DNA from: Hirudinaria manillensis
Taxonomy: Eukaryota > Annelida > Clitellata > Hirudinida > Hirudinidae
Direction of reading: 5' to 3'
DNA length: 64,000 bases
Assembly: GCA_034509925.1 (NCBI GenBank)
Contig: CM067533.1
Location: 4,402,035 to 4,466,034 of the forward strand
The translations under genes were made by a program, and so were the position numbers. Below, one piece after another: positions 12,582 to 24,738 of the stretch (position 1 is its first letter; each line of letters opens with the position of its first letter). A model generated the notes under the pieces. That model saw only the letters and a program-made list of their open reading frames with translations, had not been told where the DNA came from and did no database searches.

Positions 12582-15500
12582 ATGAGTAAGGCTAAGGAAG
12601 AATTGTGCTACGAAACAGTGTTAGACTATCTGGTAAAGCAGAATCGCCCATACAGCGCAACTGATGTTCAAACAAATTTGCACAATGAATTTGGCAAGGG
12701 CGCCATCTGCAAAGCTTTGGATCATCTTTCTTCACGCGGTAGGATCAGAGTGAAAGCTTACAACAAGCAAGTTGTTTACGTGACGGACCAAAATCAGATA
12801 CCTGTTGCTGATGATTGTGAATTGAAGATTATGGATACCAATATCCATGCAACAAGTGAGAGAACAAAAAAGTTGAATGATGAATGCAAACTTTTAGAGA
12901 GTACCCTTCATCATCTTAATGTTGGAGAGACCAATGAGGCTAGTATAAAGTTAGAGTATATCATCCAAATAATCATGTTATTATTTAATATGAAAATTAC
13001 ACTGGCCTGGGTTTACACACATTTTCAAAACTGATTATTTTGATGTTTTTAGATGTGCTGACTTTTGTCATGGACACTTTATGCATTGCAAAAATAATTT
13101 TGGAAATTCAAATGGATTTCAAAACACAAAGATTTTTTTAAAACTTAACTGCCTTGTAATTATCCATGTAATTTTCTACAAACACGTGAAGATTTATTTA
13201 TTTTAATTTGACGTGTTAAAATGTTTTTACTTTTCAAGTGAACCTTGACTTGCTGCATTTTTGTCTTTAGAATCTTTAGAATCTTGTCGCAGCGTAACAT
13301 CAAGCCTTAGTCATCCACCATAATGATATATATTATCTGATTTACCTCTGATCCATTTATTTATTTATAATAATGCCATGAAAAGAGGGGGAGAAGGTCA
13401 ATAGTTTATTTAATTTTAGCCAAGTTGCCAATTATTGCTGAGTTTGCTTTACTTTTAAAAATTCTCTTGCAGCTCTTAATGCTGCCCAAGTTGAGGTTAG
13501 ACAAACGTGTGAAGGCTACATGCCTCTGCTGGGAGGATTCTCTGGCCATGAGGCTGAATCCCCAAGGTGAGAAATAGAAGATTGAAAAAGGTTTTGCAAT
13601 AGGTTTAGCAAAGTAGAACATTAATGACTTCACCATGGCATCATGACACCATGTTGCATCAAAATACAACAGTTGTGAGCAAAGTTAGAAGATTTTGAAG
13701 GTCACAGTTGAAGAAAGATAGCAGAGTTGAACCATTGAAATCTTGGCATCCGAAAAATGCCAAACCTTCATTGAAGGATGTGGTTAGAGTTACTTTGTTG
13801 ATGATGTGGTTCCCAGCAAGTAGCTGTTATCAATAGGATCCTAACCCAACAGTTTCTGCAATGCATGAAGGTCCTGCATAGCATGGACCTCTACTCTTTA
13901 CTACCTACACCTCACCTCTGTCCAGCATAGTGCAAGCCTACAATGTATCGTCCCATCAATATGCTGATGACACTAGCCTGTACTGTGCACTCTCCAGCTA
14001 TAATCTCTGACTAACTTGATAACCTATGTGAGTGGTAGTACTAGAGACACCTACGTGAGTGTACTGAGGCTATAAATGACTGGCATCTTGTGAACTTCCT
14101 TCAGCTTAATCCCCATAAGCCTGAACTCATGTTCATTGGGGACACCCACGAACATTAAAGCTCTCAACCCTCCTTCTTCTGCAGACATAGCTGGAACTCT
14201 TTTTCCTTCCTCTGTTACTCTAAAATTCCTTGACATCACATTTGATTCTCATTTGAGCTTCAGACAACACATTGCCTCCATAGTTAAAGCCAGCAACCAT
14301 CTCATATGGGCATATCCACCCACTCCTCTCCGTTGATGCAACATCTGCACTCGCCCGCTCACTGGTACTATCTCGCTTTGACTGCTGCAATTCTCTTCTA
14401 TATGGATCATCTGCTTCCCCAATCCAATCCCTCCAACACACTCAAAACAAGTTAGCCATGCTCATGCTACTCAATCTGACTCTTGACAGCTCTGAGTGCC
14501 TGAGAGAAGGGCACTGGCTACCCATCGCTGCCCAAATCACATTTAAATCATCACATATCGCACACTCACGACTTCAAATCCACCATACCTTTAGTGCCGC
14601 CACCCACCTGAGAGCCTCCGCTCATCTGCCACCATCAACCAGTCCACAGGGTGACCATCGTCAACAGAGTTTTTTCACATGCCGCTCCTGCCATCTGGAA
14701 TGAGCAGTCTCCATCTGTGAGAGCCCAGCCATCCCTGTAGCTCTTCAAGCATCACCTGAAGACCCATCTCTTCAGAAAACACCTACTACACTAGAGACAC
14801 AAGATCATACAAAGCGCCTCTGATGCTATGTGTATGGCATTCTACAAATTAAATAATAATAATTATTATTATACAAGAATTCTCAACCTGCATGCATGGC
14901 ATGATATGCATGATATCAGACTTCCTAGGATAGGACTATTCCTGTGACATTCACAAATGGGTAAAATAGAACAATGTTTGGCAATGTAGAAATTTAGGAA
15001 GGGCTGGGGCTGGCTTCATAGTCAACTGAGAGGCTTCTTCAGAATCATAGGATTTGGATGCAATGTTCAATTTTTAATACATTTACATTTTAAAATGTTA
15101 TTTTTGTTTTTAGCACCCAAAATTATGTACTTTGGGATAATGATCAATTTGTGAAGTGTAGGATTAAATGCTTTCGATTAAAAAATTTATTTTTCTTAGC
15201 AGTCTGGATCACTTGATTGCCTCATGAGATTATTCTTTAATGACTTTGTTCTCAAGCAGTTGAATCCATATAAAACATGGTGTTTCTGCAGTAAGATAGT
15301 CTGTGCTTCTTTCTGAATCATCAGGTGAATTTTAATGGTTATAGATGACATTTATACCAAATTGGATATCAGGTGTTATTTACAATATGTTTTCAATTAT
15401 TTTATAAGTACATCAACAAATAAATTTATGAGAAACCTTCTGAAATCTTAGTCCAGTTCTTTATCAAAGTATTATAGTTTAAAATACTTTTAAAGATAAA

Positions 15501-16722
15501 AGCTTGGTTAGAGTTGGATGTGCTTGAATTTTGACTTTCAGTGTTTATTTCAACTTGATTTGGTATTTTAAAGCCATCCACATTCTCTAGTAACACTGGT
15601 CCAAAAAATACAATTTATGTGAAATGTACAACTTTGTAATACACTCAGGACCACATTTGAAGAAGATTTTAGACTTATCTAACCTGATCTAAGAATTTAA
15701 GCACTAAAAGGCATGTTCATGAGTTCAAACTTTGAACTTCAAAGCATGACCTCTTATTATTATTATTCTTTATGCAAAATATGATTTCAAATGACAAGTG
15801 ACAGTACCAGCAATGTGACTAGACCTGGTTTTGATGATTCAACATTCCTGACTCTGATCATTTGAAAAAAAAATTGCAGCTGAAATGAAATGAGAAGAAA
15901 ACATAAATCCAGATATAATTTGACAACCTTAATATAATATGTATGCCATGAGTATAGAGAAGTAAATGATTGCATTTTGTTACCCAGCAATAAAAAACAA
16001 TCCAAGCACATTTCCAGAACTGTTCCTTTTGTGTAATGATGGCATGTAAATATATATTAATTCTTTTACAAACATTTTTTTTACTTTATGAGATCTAGTT
16101 TTGTATATGGAGGTGACAGAAATATGTATTTGGGTGGTGGGCCTAGATTTTCTTACAGGTTTATTGCATAAGACTTTTGCTTGGCTCTTCTGTTTATTAA
16201 TTAAAACTTTCCCAATTATTTAAGAAAATAATGAACACCTATCACCTATGGTCAATATAATCTTGATACTTTGTGTTTTGAGAATTTTGTGATGGACATG
16301 TACAGTTTTTTTTATGAATTCAGAATCCAAAAATATATTAGTAACAAATAATTTTTTTCTGTCACAGGCCAGTGCTAGTAATTGTATTTGTGGAGATAAG
16401 TATTTACTAATTACATTTTTAATGAATCTATCTTATTCCAAAGGAAGCAAACAATCAGCTGAAGCTATTAGTGAATGAATGTGATGACTTCAGGAGAAGA
16501 TTGTCATCTCTTAAATCTTGTTCAAATATTATTTCTCGAAAAGAGAAAAACACAGTAACTGAAAAACATTCTGCTTATTGCAAAGAATGGAAGAAAAGGA
16601 AGAGGATTTGCAATGAAATGCTGAATGCTGCATTGGAGAATTATCCAAAGACAAAAAAAGCATTGCTGGAGGAATCAGGCATTGAAACAGATGAAGACGT
16701 CAGCATTAACAAGAGTCCTTGA
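12582..16722 (+). CDS. PSMC3IP: PSMC3IP / HOP2 homologous-pairing protein 2
   Basis: Exon 1 is 12582-12942, exon 2 is 16448-16722; donor A|GTATAA, acceptor AAG|CAAACA. The junction yields GETNEATNNQLKLLVNEC, which aligns without gaps to the human protein. Total 211 residues; human HOP2 has 217. Residues 1-75 form the TBPIP winged-helix domain (ETVLDYLVKQNRPYSATDVQ, then GAICKALDHLSSRGRIRVKA and KQVVYVTDQNQ). The middle is a coiled coil. The C-terminal part keeps YCKEWKKRKRICNEML, NYPKTKKALLEESGIETDED. Family knowledge: HOP2 pairs with MND1 and stimulates DMC1/RAD51 strand invasion in meiosis. The 3.5 kb intron contains a CR1-like LINE tail. No frame damage is seen. Confidence 0.93.
13840..14880 (+). 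mobile_element. 3' part of a CR1-like LINE in the PSMC3IP intron
   Basis: Plus-strand frames show the late RT region: an ADDT-like stretch (YADDT spelled in the DNA near 13960-13980), then LKFLDITFDSHLSFRQHIASIVKAS (14222-14295), LARSL..SRFDCCNSLLYGS (about 14350-14408), a QNKLA block, HWLPIAAQITFK (14510-14545) and a final FKHHLKTHLFR-like end near 14740-14775. It ends at an AATAAT/ATTATT simple tail (14858-14877). Several stops and shifts. The flanking intron sequence 14900-16425 shows no recognisable feature. Confidence 0.75.
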
Positions 16723-16989
16723 TAGCTGGCGTAACCTTTATTGCGTTAACACTTTATTATTTATATGATGTGAAGCAAATTTGAATAGTCAAGTTGATTT
16801 GTTGAAGTTGGGTTTCATTTGTATCTAACCAATTTAGGGCTATGAACAATCACTTTTAAACTTTAAAAAGCTTAGACACGTAGGGCTGCGTGCGGAATAG
16901 TATGGCCATGCCCCTTTAATCAAATAAAACATGGTTAAAACAATTTTTAAAAACGTTTTGAAATCGAAATGAACTTGAGAAGAATAGTA

Positions 16990-17075
16990 CAGAACACATT
17001 TCAGCTAATTTGGGCGTCTGAAAGTAATCGAAAAATCCATTGCAAGATTTGAACGTCAACAAATTAAATAAAACC
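16990..17075 (+). repeat. Dispersed repeat family A, copy
   Basis: Shares GAAAGTAATCGAAAAATCCA and an AAATTAAATAAAACC tail with the family copies at 22.2 and 43.3 kb. A reverse copy sits close by at 17185-17245 (CATGCTTTTATTTGACTTGG), so the two form a loose inverted pair. Confidence 0.45.
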
Positions 17076-17532
17076 AACCAAAACTTACCAACATAAATGA
17101 AAGCGCATATAGATAAACATTATACTTGCTATGTAGCAAATGTGTTTAAATCTGGTTACGTCATGCATAAAAAGAATAAAATGATTAAAAAGGCCTTTTT
17201 GCATGCTTTTATTTGACTTGGCATGTGGATGCTCGATTCTTGCTACCGATTTTTATTTCATTTCATATTTATAAAACTTAACTTTTATTTTACTTCACAG
17301 GCAGTAGTTTCATTATTGAAAGAAATTGTCTCCATCCTCACCCCTTTCCCATTAAAAAAAGTTTCTATCCCACCCTATCCCTACTTGCTAATCTCCCTGT
17401 GTCTCTATTCCCTCCCAACTCTATAAGTCTCCATCCCCACTCCAAGATTCCAGTCCCCATTTCATTTCCGCTTAATAAAAACCTAGTTTTGAGTCAATCC
17501 CCACGGTACTACCGCTACTTTTGACTCCATCC

Positions 17533-18678
17533 TAGTGAACGACCGGGGACCCCGGACCCGGCTGAACCCCGGCCTTTTTTACCACCGGGGTCCCGGCCCC
17601 GGTCCCGGCTTTTTAACATTCCCCGGCCCCGGTCCCACCCCGGCTTAAATTCAACCGGGGTTTAGCCGGGGGTAAACAAAAGTCTAATTTTTAGCTTTGT
17701 CAACTTAGATAAAATGTATTCATCATCCGACGAATCATAAAATATATCGTTCGGAGAGTTAAAGTCCTCAGGTACAGCCGGCAAATTAGTGGAGTACGAT
17801 AGAGCTCTTAAGTTATACTTAATGAATACTAAAGTTTCAACATTTTTGGGTCTAATTCTCCCTTTTTGAATAGACTGTGCCACTTTAAACTCCCGTTCAC
17901 TATCACTTGTGGGAGGTGGGCTTAGGTAAATCCTTGCCAGCTTCGCCAAGCCTGGTAACTCGCTCCTGTAAATTTTCCAGTAGGCCAGTGGGTCATCCGT
18001 TCTATTTATGCGCTTTTTTGAAAGGTAAGCCTCCAATTCCCTCTCTGCTTCGGGTGCTTTCTTTCCCGTAATTTCGGAAGCTTCTTCTCTCAATACTTCT
18101 TCCCACAGGTCGTTGTCCTTGCTTGAATGACCCTCCTCTGTTCCTGAACAAGAAGCAGGCACCCTCCCATCAAAAGGAGCCTGAGAAAGTTGTCTTAACT
18201 CGATGGAGTTAAATAAACATCATCGGCTGGAACCTGGAATGATGTCCTTAAAACTATGAGTTTTAAAAAATTACCGTTTAACTTTCATCACTTTGGCCTT
18301 CACAAAACAGTAATCGATTAGTATTCAAAAAGATTTGATTTTCATGAGATTCCATCAACGATTTAATGTTTTTCTAAGTTTTCGCAACGGAGCGTGGAAA
18401 AGTTGTCGTTGTGAAAATTTTTTTTTATTATAGGTTTTACAGAATCTCTGACATAATAAGCATACTTATATATTATTTGACGTTTACAACATGTTTAGAG
18501 AATAAAAGCACCGTTAGTTAACGTTATTATAGATGGCCTCCCCAACCCCGGCTTCAACCCCGGCCCCGGCTAACCCCGGCCCGCCTGAACCCCGGCCCCG
18601 GCTGCCCCCGGCAACCGCTCCCCCTACCCCGGTCCCGGCCCCGGTCCCAGCTAAAATTGTCGCCCCGGTCGATCACTA
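17533..18678 (-). mobile_element. hAT transposon with GC-rich ends and perfect 8-bp target duplication
   Basis: Terminal inverted repeats TAGTGAACGACCGGGG (left) and CCCCGGTCGATCACTA (right) differ at one base. They are flanked by the same 8-bp target duplication, CTCCATCC, at 17525-17532 and 18679-18686. Both ends carry arrays of CCCCGGCCCCGGTCCC-like sequence. The minus-strand ORF 18162-17662 encodes the C-terminal hAT dimerisation domain (DPLAYWKIYRSELPGLAKLA, then PPPTSDSEREFKVA and RIRPKNVETLVFIKYNL). The rest of the transposase is missing, so this is a deleted, non-autonomous copy. A Tc1 end piece has been inserted at about 18290-18535. Confidence 0.9.
18290..18535 (+). mobile_element. 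Tc1-like terminal fragment inserted in the hAT element
   Basis: Matches the first ~240 bp of the Tc1 relic at 2990-3230, sharing for instance the stretch around GCAACGGAGCGTGG and the AACATGTTTAGAGAATAAAA to GTTAACGTTATTATAGATGG block. It stops where the transposase would begin, so only the non-coding end is present. Confidence 0.75.
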
Positions 18679-18899
18679 CTCCATCCCCAGGTAAAAGTCG
18701 GGTAAACCTGACAAATTTCTAGATTTTTGGGCAGCGTCTAAACAAAGGTATTGCATTCATTTTAGTTCATTTCGATATAAGAGCATGTTTTCAACAAACT
18801 ATAGAAAAAAATGTGGTCGTTTCCTATCGATTCAGTCTTAACATTTAATCGTCACAATTATTTGAAACTGGTTACTTAGCAATAATGTATAAACTTAAG

Positions 18900-19856
18900 A
18901 AAAAAATATTACGTGCACAAATAAATTAGGAAATGATTTGGCACATAATAATAAAGTGAGTAAGCTGGTGTGGGCTGCTCAAAAAAGCCTCGTGGGAGAA
19001 TTTGCTGCGTTGGATGGGGCTCATATTCTGAGTTAACAACGCCCGGCATTTTCGTGAATGTGATGCCTTGGCGCTTCTTGAAATTGTCCAGCCAACCGTC
19101 GCTCGCTATGAAGTCCGGGATGTGTATCAGCTCGACCAGTTTCATTGCCTTCTCCTTGATTATATCGTCCCCGACAGGCAGATTCCGCCCTCTTGCTTGC
19201 TTCAGTCACATGAGCATAATCTCATCGAGCTTCGGTTAGTAAGCCTTCGTCAGCTTCATGCGCTTCGATGGAACTTCAGCTTTGATTGGAGCCTCGATTG
19301 TATTCTTCTTGCTGAGGATGCCTTTCACAGTGGTTCTCTTAACTTCGACTAATCCGATTTCTTGCTAATCTCCCTGGCCAGCTTGGACTGATTCGGCTCC
19401 TTCTTCACGGCATCAATGATCCTTCAGCGTAAAATAGGTTCGCTTGCGTTTCTGAGCTGACATTTGCCAATCTTCACTCCAACTCGCAATTCTCACATAA
19501 AATCTCGACATTCACTATTTGTACCCCCAGGCAACTTCGCCCATTCCACCAATGAAATTCCATGGAATGTTCCATCACCTTCCTTAATCATCCCTCACCT
19601 ACAAGTCCTGGGAAAGTATTAACCCGATCAAGTCTTAAAAATACAAGGTAGTGTCTCAATTACTTCCCCGACTGGGAATATGTCTTTAACTTCATGGGTT
19701 AGATAAACATTGTTAGGACCCTGGTATAGTAGCGAGAGTAGCATAGTAGCGGGGGTAGCATAGTAAATTTATTTTGTATTAATTTTTGTCGAGCAAAAGT
19801 GGCATAATAGCGAGGGTGGCATATTAACTAGGTGGCATAGTAATGAGATTTTACTG
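18900..19856 (-). mobile_element. pogo/Tigger-like transposon relic
   Basis: Read on the minus strand from 19856. The end CAGTAAAATCTCATTACTAT is followed by a tandem GGTGGCATAGTA-like array. Then come transposase frames: MSAQKRKRTYF (about 19460), VPSKRMKLTKAY, and the CENP-B type DNA-binding block MKLVELIHIPDF..SDGWLDNFKKRQGI (19145-19050). The catalytic DDE half is absent and no second terminal repeat is seen at the low-coordinate side, so the copy is truncated. Confidence 0.7.
19725..19856. repeat. Short tandem array of GGTGGCATAGTAGCGA-type units
   Basis: About five imperfect units: TATAGTAGCGAGAGTAGCAT, AGTAGCGGGGGTAGCATAGT, GGCATAATAGCGAGGGTGGC and AGGTGGCATAGTAATGAG. The array forms the terminal region of the pogo-like element. 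Confidence 0.7.
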
Positions 19857-19989
19857 TTTATATTTGCAGCATTTTAAACCTTTTTGCGGAAATTGGTCTG
19901 CTTCAATCAACTTTTAAGGTTGCCCTTATGATTCGACTCGGTGTTACACCAAAAATATTTGTAGAAAGTCATCTACCTATAACATCAAC

Positions 19990-20700
19990 AGCCATATCAT
20001 GAAGCGCACAAATTTCCTGTCATCGAGGAACCAGTGTATAATATTGATGGAGTTTTATCAAATGTCACGTCTGTTTCTAATTGTATTCCCCAAGGCAATG
20101 TGCTTGGTCCTACTCTTTTTTTGCTCTATATCAACGACCTTCCCAATCGAGGATACCAATATTGTTTGCAAACTGTTCGCTAATGACGTTAAGCTCATTT
20201 GCTTTCCAACGCCGTTCCAAACGCATATCCCAAGTCTGCTCGCGACAGGATGGCTCAGTGGAGCGACACATGGCAATTGTAACTTGCATACGAGGTTCTC
20301 TCAATAGTGGATAAAAGTAGATATCTCCACAATTATACCATCAATAGCCAAGCCCTTCAAATTGTGGACAAAATTATAGATTTTGGAGTTATGATGGATC
20401 CCTGCTTGAAGTTTGTAGCTTACGGGCTATCGAAGCCACCACTCATAAAGCTGCAACAGTGTCATGGATGATTGGATCCTTTTCTACCAGAGACCAGGTT
20501 GTCTTTTGCACTCAAGTTAAACCAATTCTGGGGTGTGGATCACCTGTCTGTGAGCCTCATCACAAATACCTTGTTGTACCCAAAATACAAAAAAATAAAA
20601 AGATTTTAACAAGGTCAATATCATTTCCAGTACCACATCCCTACATCGATAGAATGAAGCTTCTCCCCTAGAAAAGCGCCGTCTTCTAGCGGATTTGACA
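19990..20700 (+). mobile_element. CR1/jockey-like LINE reverse transcriptase fragment
   Basis: Plus-strand frames match late RT motifs: VPQGNVLGPTLFLLYINDLP (20085-20145), CKLFANDVKLI (20165-20200, the YADD-like site here AND), RMAQWSDTWQL (about 20245), YTINSQALQIVDKIIDFGVM (20332-20392) and an LKLNQFWG / YPKY region. Frameshifts occur every 100-200 bp. The copy stops just before the hAT miniature at 20733. Confidence 0.75.
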
Positions 20701-20732
20701 TTTCTAAAATTACTAAACGGCTTGGTAGACAC

Positions 20733-20904
20733 TAGAGACCTGCAAGGGCCGGCCCGTTGATCTTAAGATCATGTATGGGATGGATGCATAATTCGAGCTG
20801 ACCTGTGCGGGTCGGTTTTTAAAATGGTAAGTGGCGGGCCGGGCGGGCATGATTTGAGAGCGGGCCGGGCTTCAACTAAAAAATTCGGCATTTGCAGGTC
20901 TCTA
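20733..20904. mobile_element. hAT-type miniature element
   Basis: A 172-bp element bounded by inverted repeats TAGAGACCTGCAA and TTGCAGGTCTCTA. The flanking 8-mers are GTAGACAC (20725-20732) and CTAGATAC (20905-20912), six of eight bases alike, as expected for an aged hAT target duplication. The inside is rich in GGGCCGGGCGGGC. No coding capacity. The ends match the larger element at 21075-21786. Confidence 0.8.
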
Positions 20905-21074
20905 CTAGATACTTCCCTAAAAAAATCTCCTGACAGTTCTACAATATTCAAATATAAGGGAGCACAACTTCCAGCTTAGATATAACAATTTTTTCTCAGA
21001 TACTGTTAAATATTATAGATATAATATATAGATATTTTTAAACCTTGAACTTCCTAACTGTTTTGAGTATCTAG

Positions 21075-21786
21075 TATCGACCTGCAAGGCCCGGAATTTT
21101 TGTCCAAGCCCGTCCCGCTCTCAGAGTTATCGTGCCCGTCTGTCCCGGCCAGTTAAATGTGAAAGTCAGACACTAGCCTGCCCGCACAGGCCCGCTCGAA
21201 CTATGCAACCATTCTACACAATCACACTACAGTATGTAAGTCTGACGTGCAAAATCATGTTTAGGTCTATGAAATTTTCTTTATTATAATGCAAAAATAA
21301 CAGTCCATTGTTTCTTGAGCTAAAGTTCTCCGCTCACTATAGGCGTAACCGGCATTGCTGAAATTTCTCTCGCTGGTATAGTTTGTTGCCGGGATTGCAA
21401 AAATTTTCTTCGAGAGAGCGATGGCATGAATGTCTCTTACGACCTCCACCATTGTAATATAATCGCATAATTATATTACATAATAATATGATTTATTATT
21501 ATTAATATAATTTGACGTAGATTCATAGTCTTTTGGGACGCAGGTCCACGCAGAATTATTTGTTAATAAACGGGCTTACGCACACGAACTAGACTAGCAA
21601 TCGCTTGGACTATACGTCGCGATTCGAAAACATAACATTAAAGACTTGAGTTTGTCAATTTCTGAGATTTCTAGAAAAAATCCCTATAGAAATAATATAA
21701 ACCGTTATTTTAGATTTCCTCAAAACGCCAGCCCGCCCATTTGTCTCAGGTCGACTGGCCCGGGCTGGCCCACGCAGGTCTATACC
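21075..21786 (-). mobile_element. Deleted hAT transposon, related to the adjacent miniature
   Basis: Ends TATCGACCTGCAAGGCC and GGCCCACGCAGGTCTATA are inverted and match the miniature at 20733. The minus-strand ORF (21452-21267) carries the hAT C-terminal motif ALSKKIFAIPATNYTSERNF followed by SNAGYAYSERRTLAQETMD. The rest of the transposase is gone. No convincing target duplication remains. Confidence 0.75.
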
Positions 21787-22159
21787 AGTGAGATAATAAT
21801 CAAAAGAAATGAATTAGCTATAGAAAGTGGAAAGGAGTTATTAGTATTTAAGCCGTTTTCTTGTTTTAATCCATTTTTGGTTTGATGAGATATCGCTGAT
21901 GAGCTTCTAAGACAATGTACAATGTGCAGTTCACATTGAAATCCGATATAGTTTCATTGGAAATGAATTAAAGAAAATAAGTTTATAAAAATTTGCACAT
22001 AATCTACTTTTTAATTTTGCAAACTAGTTACCTCGTAGTCATTAGGTGGCAGAAGTGTTTAATATTCGTCTTGGTGTAGTAGGCATCTATTTATTTATTT
22101 ATTTTAGAATTTCACGAATTTAATTATTTAATTAAAATTAAGGGTTGATTCATATATTG

Positions 22160-22285
22160 TCATCCAAAAGACATAAGTTTGTCATATTTCGGCTCGTTTG
22201 TACTTCTCGATAGAAGTAATCGAAAAATTATTTGCAAGTCCATAGCCCAAGTTAAATAAAAGCATGTAACAAACGTAACTTTTTT
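22160..22285 (+). repeat. Dispersed repeat family A, best plus-strand copy
   Basis: Contains AAAGACATAAGTTTGTCAT, AGAAGTAATCGAAAAATTA and CCAAGTTAAATAAAAGCATG in order. The minus-strand copy at 43288-43400 keeps the same three blocks in the same order. Confidence 0.55.
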
Positions 22286-22289
22286 AAGT

Positions 22290-23824
22290 CACATTTTTCA
22301 AAATATTTTTTTTTTAATTTTATGATAGATTCACTTAATATGGTGGTTTTCCCTTAAAAAACTGTACCCGCACTAGAATTTTTTTAATACGCTTCTGTGG
22401 TACCTCCGCCGAGTTTAGAACCACATTTTGCGGTGTGTGTGAGCGGTGAAACTGAGAGCGCACCCACGCAATACTCATTGTAATAGTACGAAAGTCGACC
22501 ACCAACGGTCACAATCTAAAATTAGGTCTTTGATTGTAGTCATATGAAAATAAATAAAATTTCGAGGGCTTTCTGGAATTTGGAAGATCATATTATCATC
22601 GAGATTTCAACGGGAAATGGTGATTTATCGTAAGAGAACCTCGGGAGGCAAAACAGTTGGTACGCCAGAGGCTGGTAAAAAAAATAATAAAAAAATTCTG
22701 ACTTCCATGGATCAATACCCTGTGAGGCTTGTCTGTCCTATGCAAACTTCAGACAGACATCTTATAATCAAATCAGAAGTCCGTAGGAGGATCTGTACAA
22801 TGTCATTGTAAGATGCTTTCTTCCAAGGTTGCAATTTACGACTGCATTCATTGAAATAATTTTCTTATGAAATTTCTTATATTTAGAGAACGGAAGATTC
22901 CGACTTCATTGACTTCAATGCTCTCAGACTTTTTAAGTCAGAAAGATTACAAGAATTAATTTATTATTAAGCAATATTAAGCAAATTTCATTGATCTACT
23001 AAACATCTTTCAAACTCTTACAATCGATATAGTTAATTTATTGAGTGCTTCATATCAATTTTACTTGTTCAAGTCGACCAATATGTTTTATATAACAATT
23101 TTGTGTTTTATATAAATATATAACACATAATAATATATGCATAATAAATGATGTTTTACCATTACGTAGTTTACAACATTTCTCTAAACATTTTGAAATG
23201 GGAATCAGGAGACATCGATCAAAGTCTAGGTCGATGCGAGCGCCTCGCCATTGGTTTGTTGTCGAACCTCTGGCAACCAATGAACATCTAGATATGTAAA
23301 CGATTGGAATTATGTAAATGGCCACGAAACGTTTAAAGATTGCTACCTCAGTAGAAAAACGATATGTCAGAAGTGGTAAGTATCGGGTTAATAAGCATTA
23401 GTAAGGATTAATAACGATATTATTGTTGACAATATGAATACATCTTACAACTTCTGTTGCTCAAAATTCATTCACGTGTGATTAATTTTTTATATTGCGT
23501 CACCGTGAGTTGGATTTGCATAACTATTCATAATTTTATTAACATTCAATTATGTTAATTTATGGTAATCCACAATCTACGTTTCCCGTTTTCAGGTATG
23601 CAACATTTTCTAGGCAATTTGCAAGCAGTAATGAGTCTCCACTTAATCGCTGACTCGATGGCGGTTCATATCCTTAATAGTCGAATTTGATAGTACAACG
23701 AACATGAGATAAACCAGACGTTCTGCGTATCGGCTCTGTTGAAACGCCTTCTAAGCCGTCTTTAGAAATATAGACTTTGGTTTTAAGAAGTTCTGAAGTG
23801 TTGGTGATACTGCTCCGACAAAAA
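22290..23824 (+). other. HAND upstream region, no gene seen
   Basis: About 1.5 kb before the HAND start. It holds scattered AT-rich sequence and no transposon I recognise. Short open frames (for example 22617-22811) have no known similarity. Any promoter or enhancer is not identifiable by eye. Confidence 0.4.
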
Positions 23825-24738
23825 ATGTCGTTGAACATTTTCGAATACGACGACAAAGCTCCATCAACCCTGGAATTATATTTGCAGAATCACGGCCAAA
23901 TTCAATCAAGGTTTTTCGATTTAGATGGAAGAGAAAAATTAAATTTCAGATCTCCTATGGATGTATCTAGTTGCCAATTAAGAGAAACTTCATCTTGCTT
24001 GGATTTGCAAATTAGACCAACGGCTGATCCAGACAATTTGATTTTTACAAGCGATTCAAATTTTGGAACTTACAACGATAATTATTCTTCAAAGCAACAA
24101 GAGGAATCTTTCACTTTATCATTTTATCCGGCTAGTATCAATGGTGAACCTTTTTATTGTGGTGGGAACTCCTTTGGTGCGCCCAATTACGAGAAGTGCC
24201 ACTCTTTCTCAACCTCTGATCGAAGCGATGATGTCATCGATTCCCAGCATCAGGTATCTTTAGATGATGTCGCCTCACTCTTCGAACCAATGAGGTTACC
24301 ATTGAGACGACGACCTTCGTCATCGAACAGAAAAGAACGAAGACGTACTCACAGTATTAATGCTGCTTTTTCCGCTCTTAGAAGTTGTATTCCGAATGTA
24401 CCATCTGACACCAAACTCTCGAAGATAAAAACGCTCAGGTTAGCAACCAGTTACATTGCATTTCTAATGAATGTATTGGACAAGAACGACCCAAAATTAG
24501 TGGAAGTCGGATTTAAAGCCGACATGTCATCCAGAAGAAATGAAAATAGAGAAGAAAAGCGGAGAAGAGAGGCTCAGGTATAGAACTATTTAATTGATTT
24601 TGTTTTTTTCGGTTTAAACCAAAGCTAATAATTGTTGCTCTTGGCGCACAGGAGATTTTGAAGGCCTCTGAACGCGAAAAACCAACAAAAGGAAGAACTG
24701 GTTGGCCTCAACAAGTTTGGGCTTCTGAGTTAAAATAG
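23825..24738 (+). CDS. HAND2: HAND family bHLH transcription factor
   Basis: Exon 1 ends at 24577 (CAG|GTATAG), exon 2 is 24652-24738; the intron is only 74 bp. From the ATG at 23825 ([10 protein letters not shown]) the protein has 279 residues; an upstream in-frame ATG at 23777 would add 16. Residues 168-222 are the bHLH domain: [40 protein letters not shown], then [11 protein letters not shown], close to vertebrate HAND1/2. The C-terminus keeps the HAND-only signature [15 protein letters not shown], and the intron sits in the same [14 protein letters not shown] place as in vertebrate HAND genes. Family knowledge: HAND dimerises with E-proteins and directs heart, mesoderm and neural crest development; invertebrates usually have one gene, so the symbol number is arbitrary. 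Confidence 0.93.

Noticed and set aside
23777-23824. Upstream HAND start giving 16 more residues
   Set aside because: The extra residues ([16 protein letters not shown]) look unlike HAND proteins; [10 protein letters not shown] is the more natural start.
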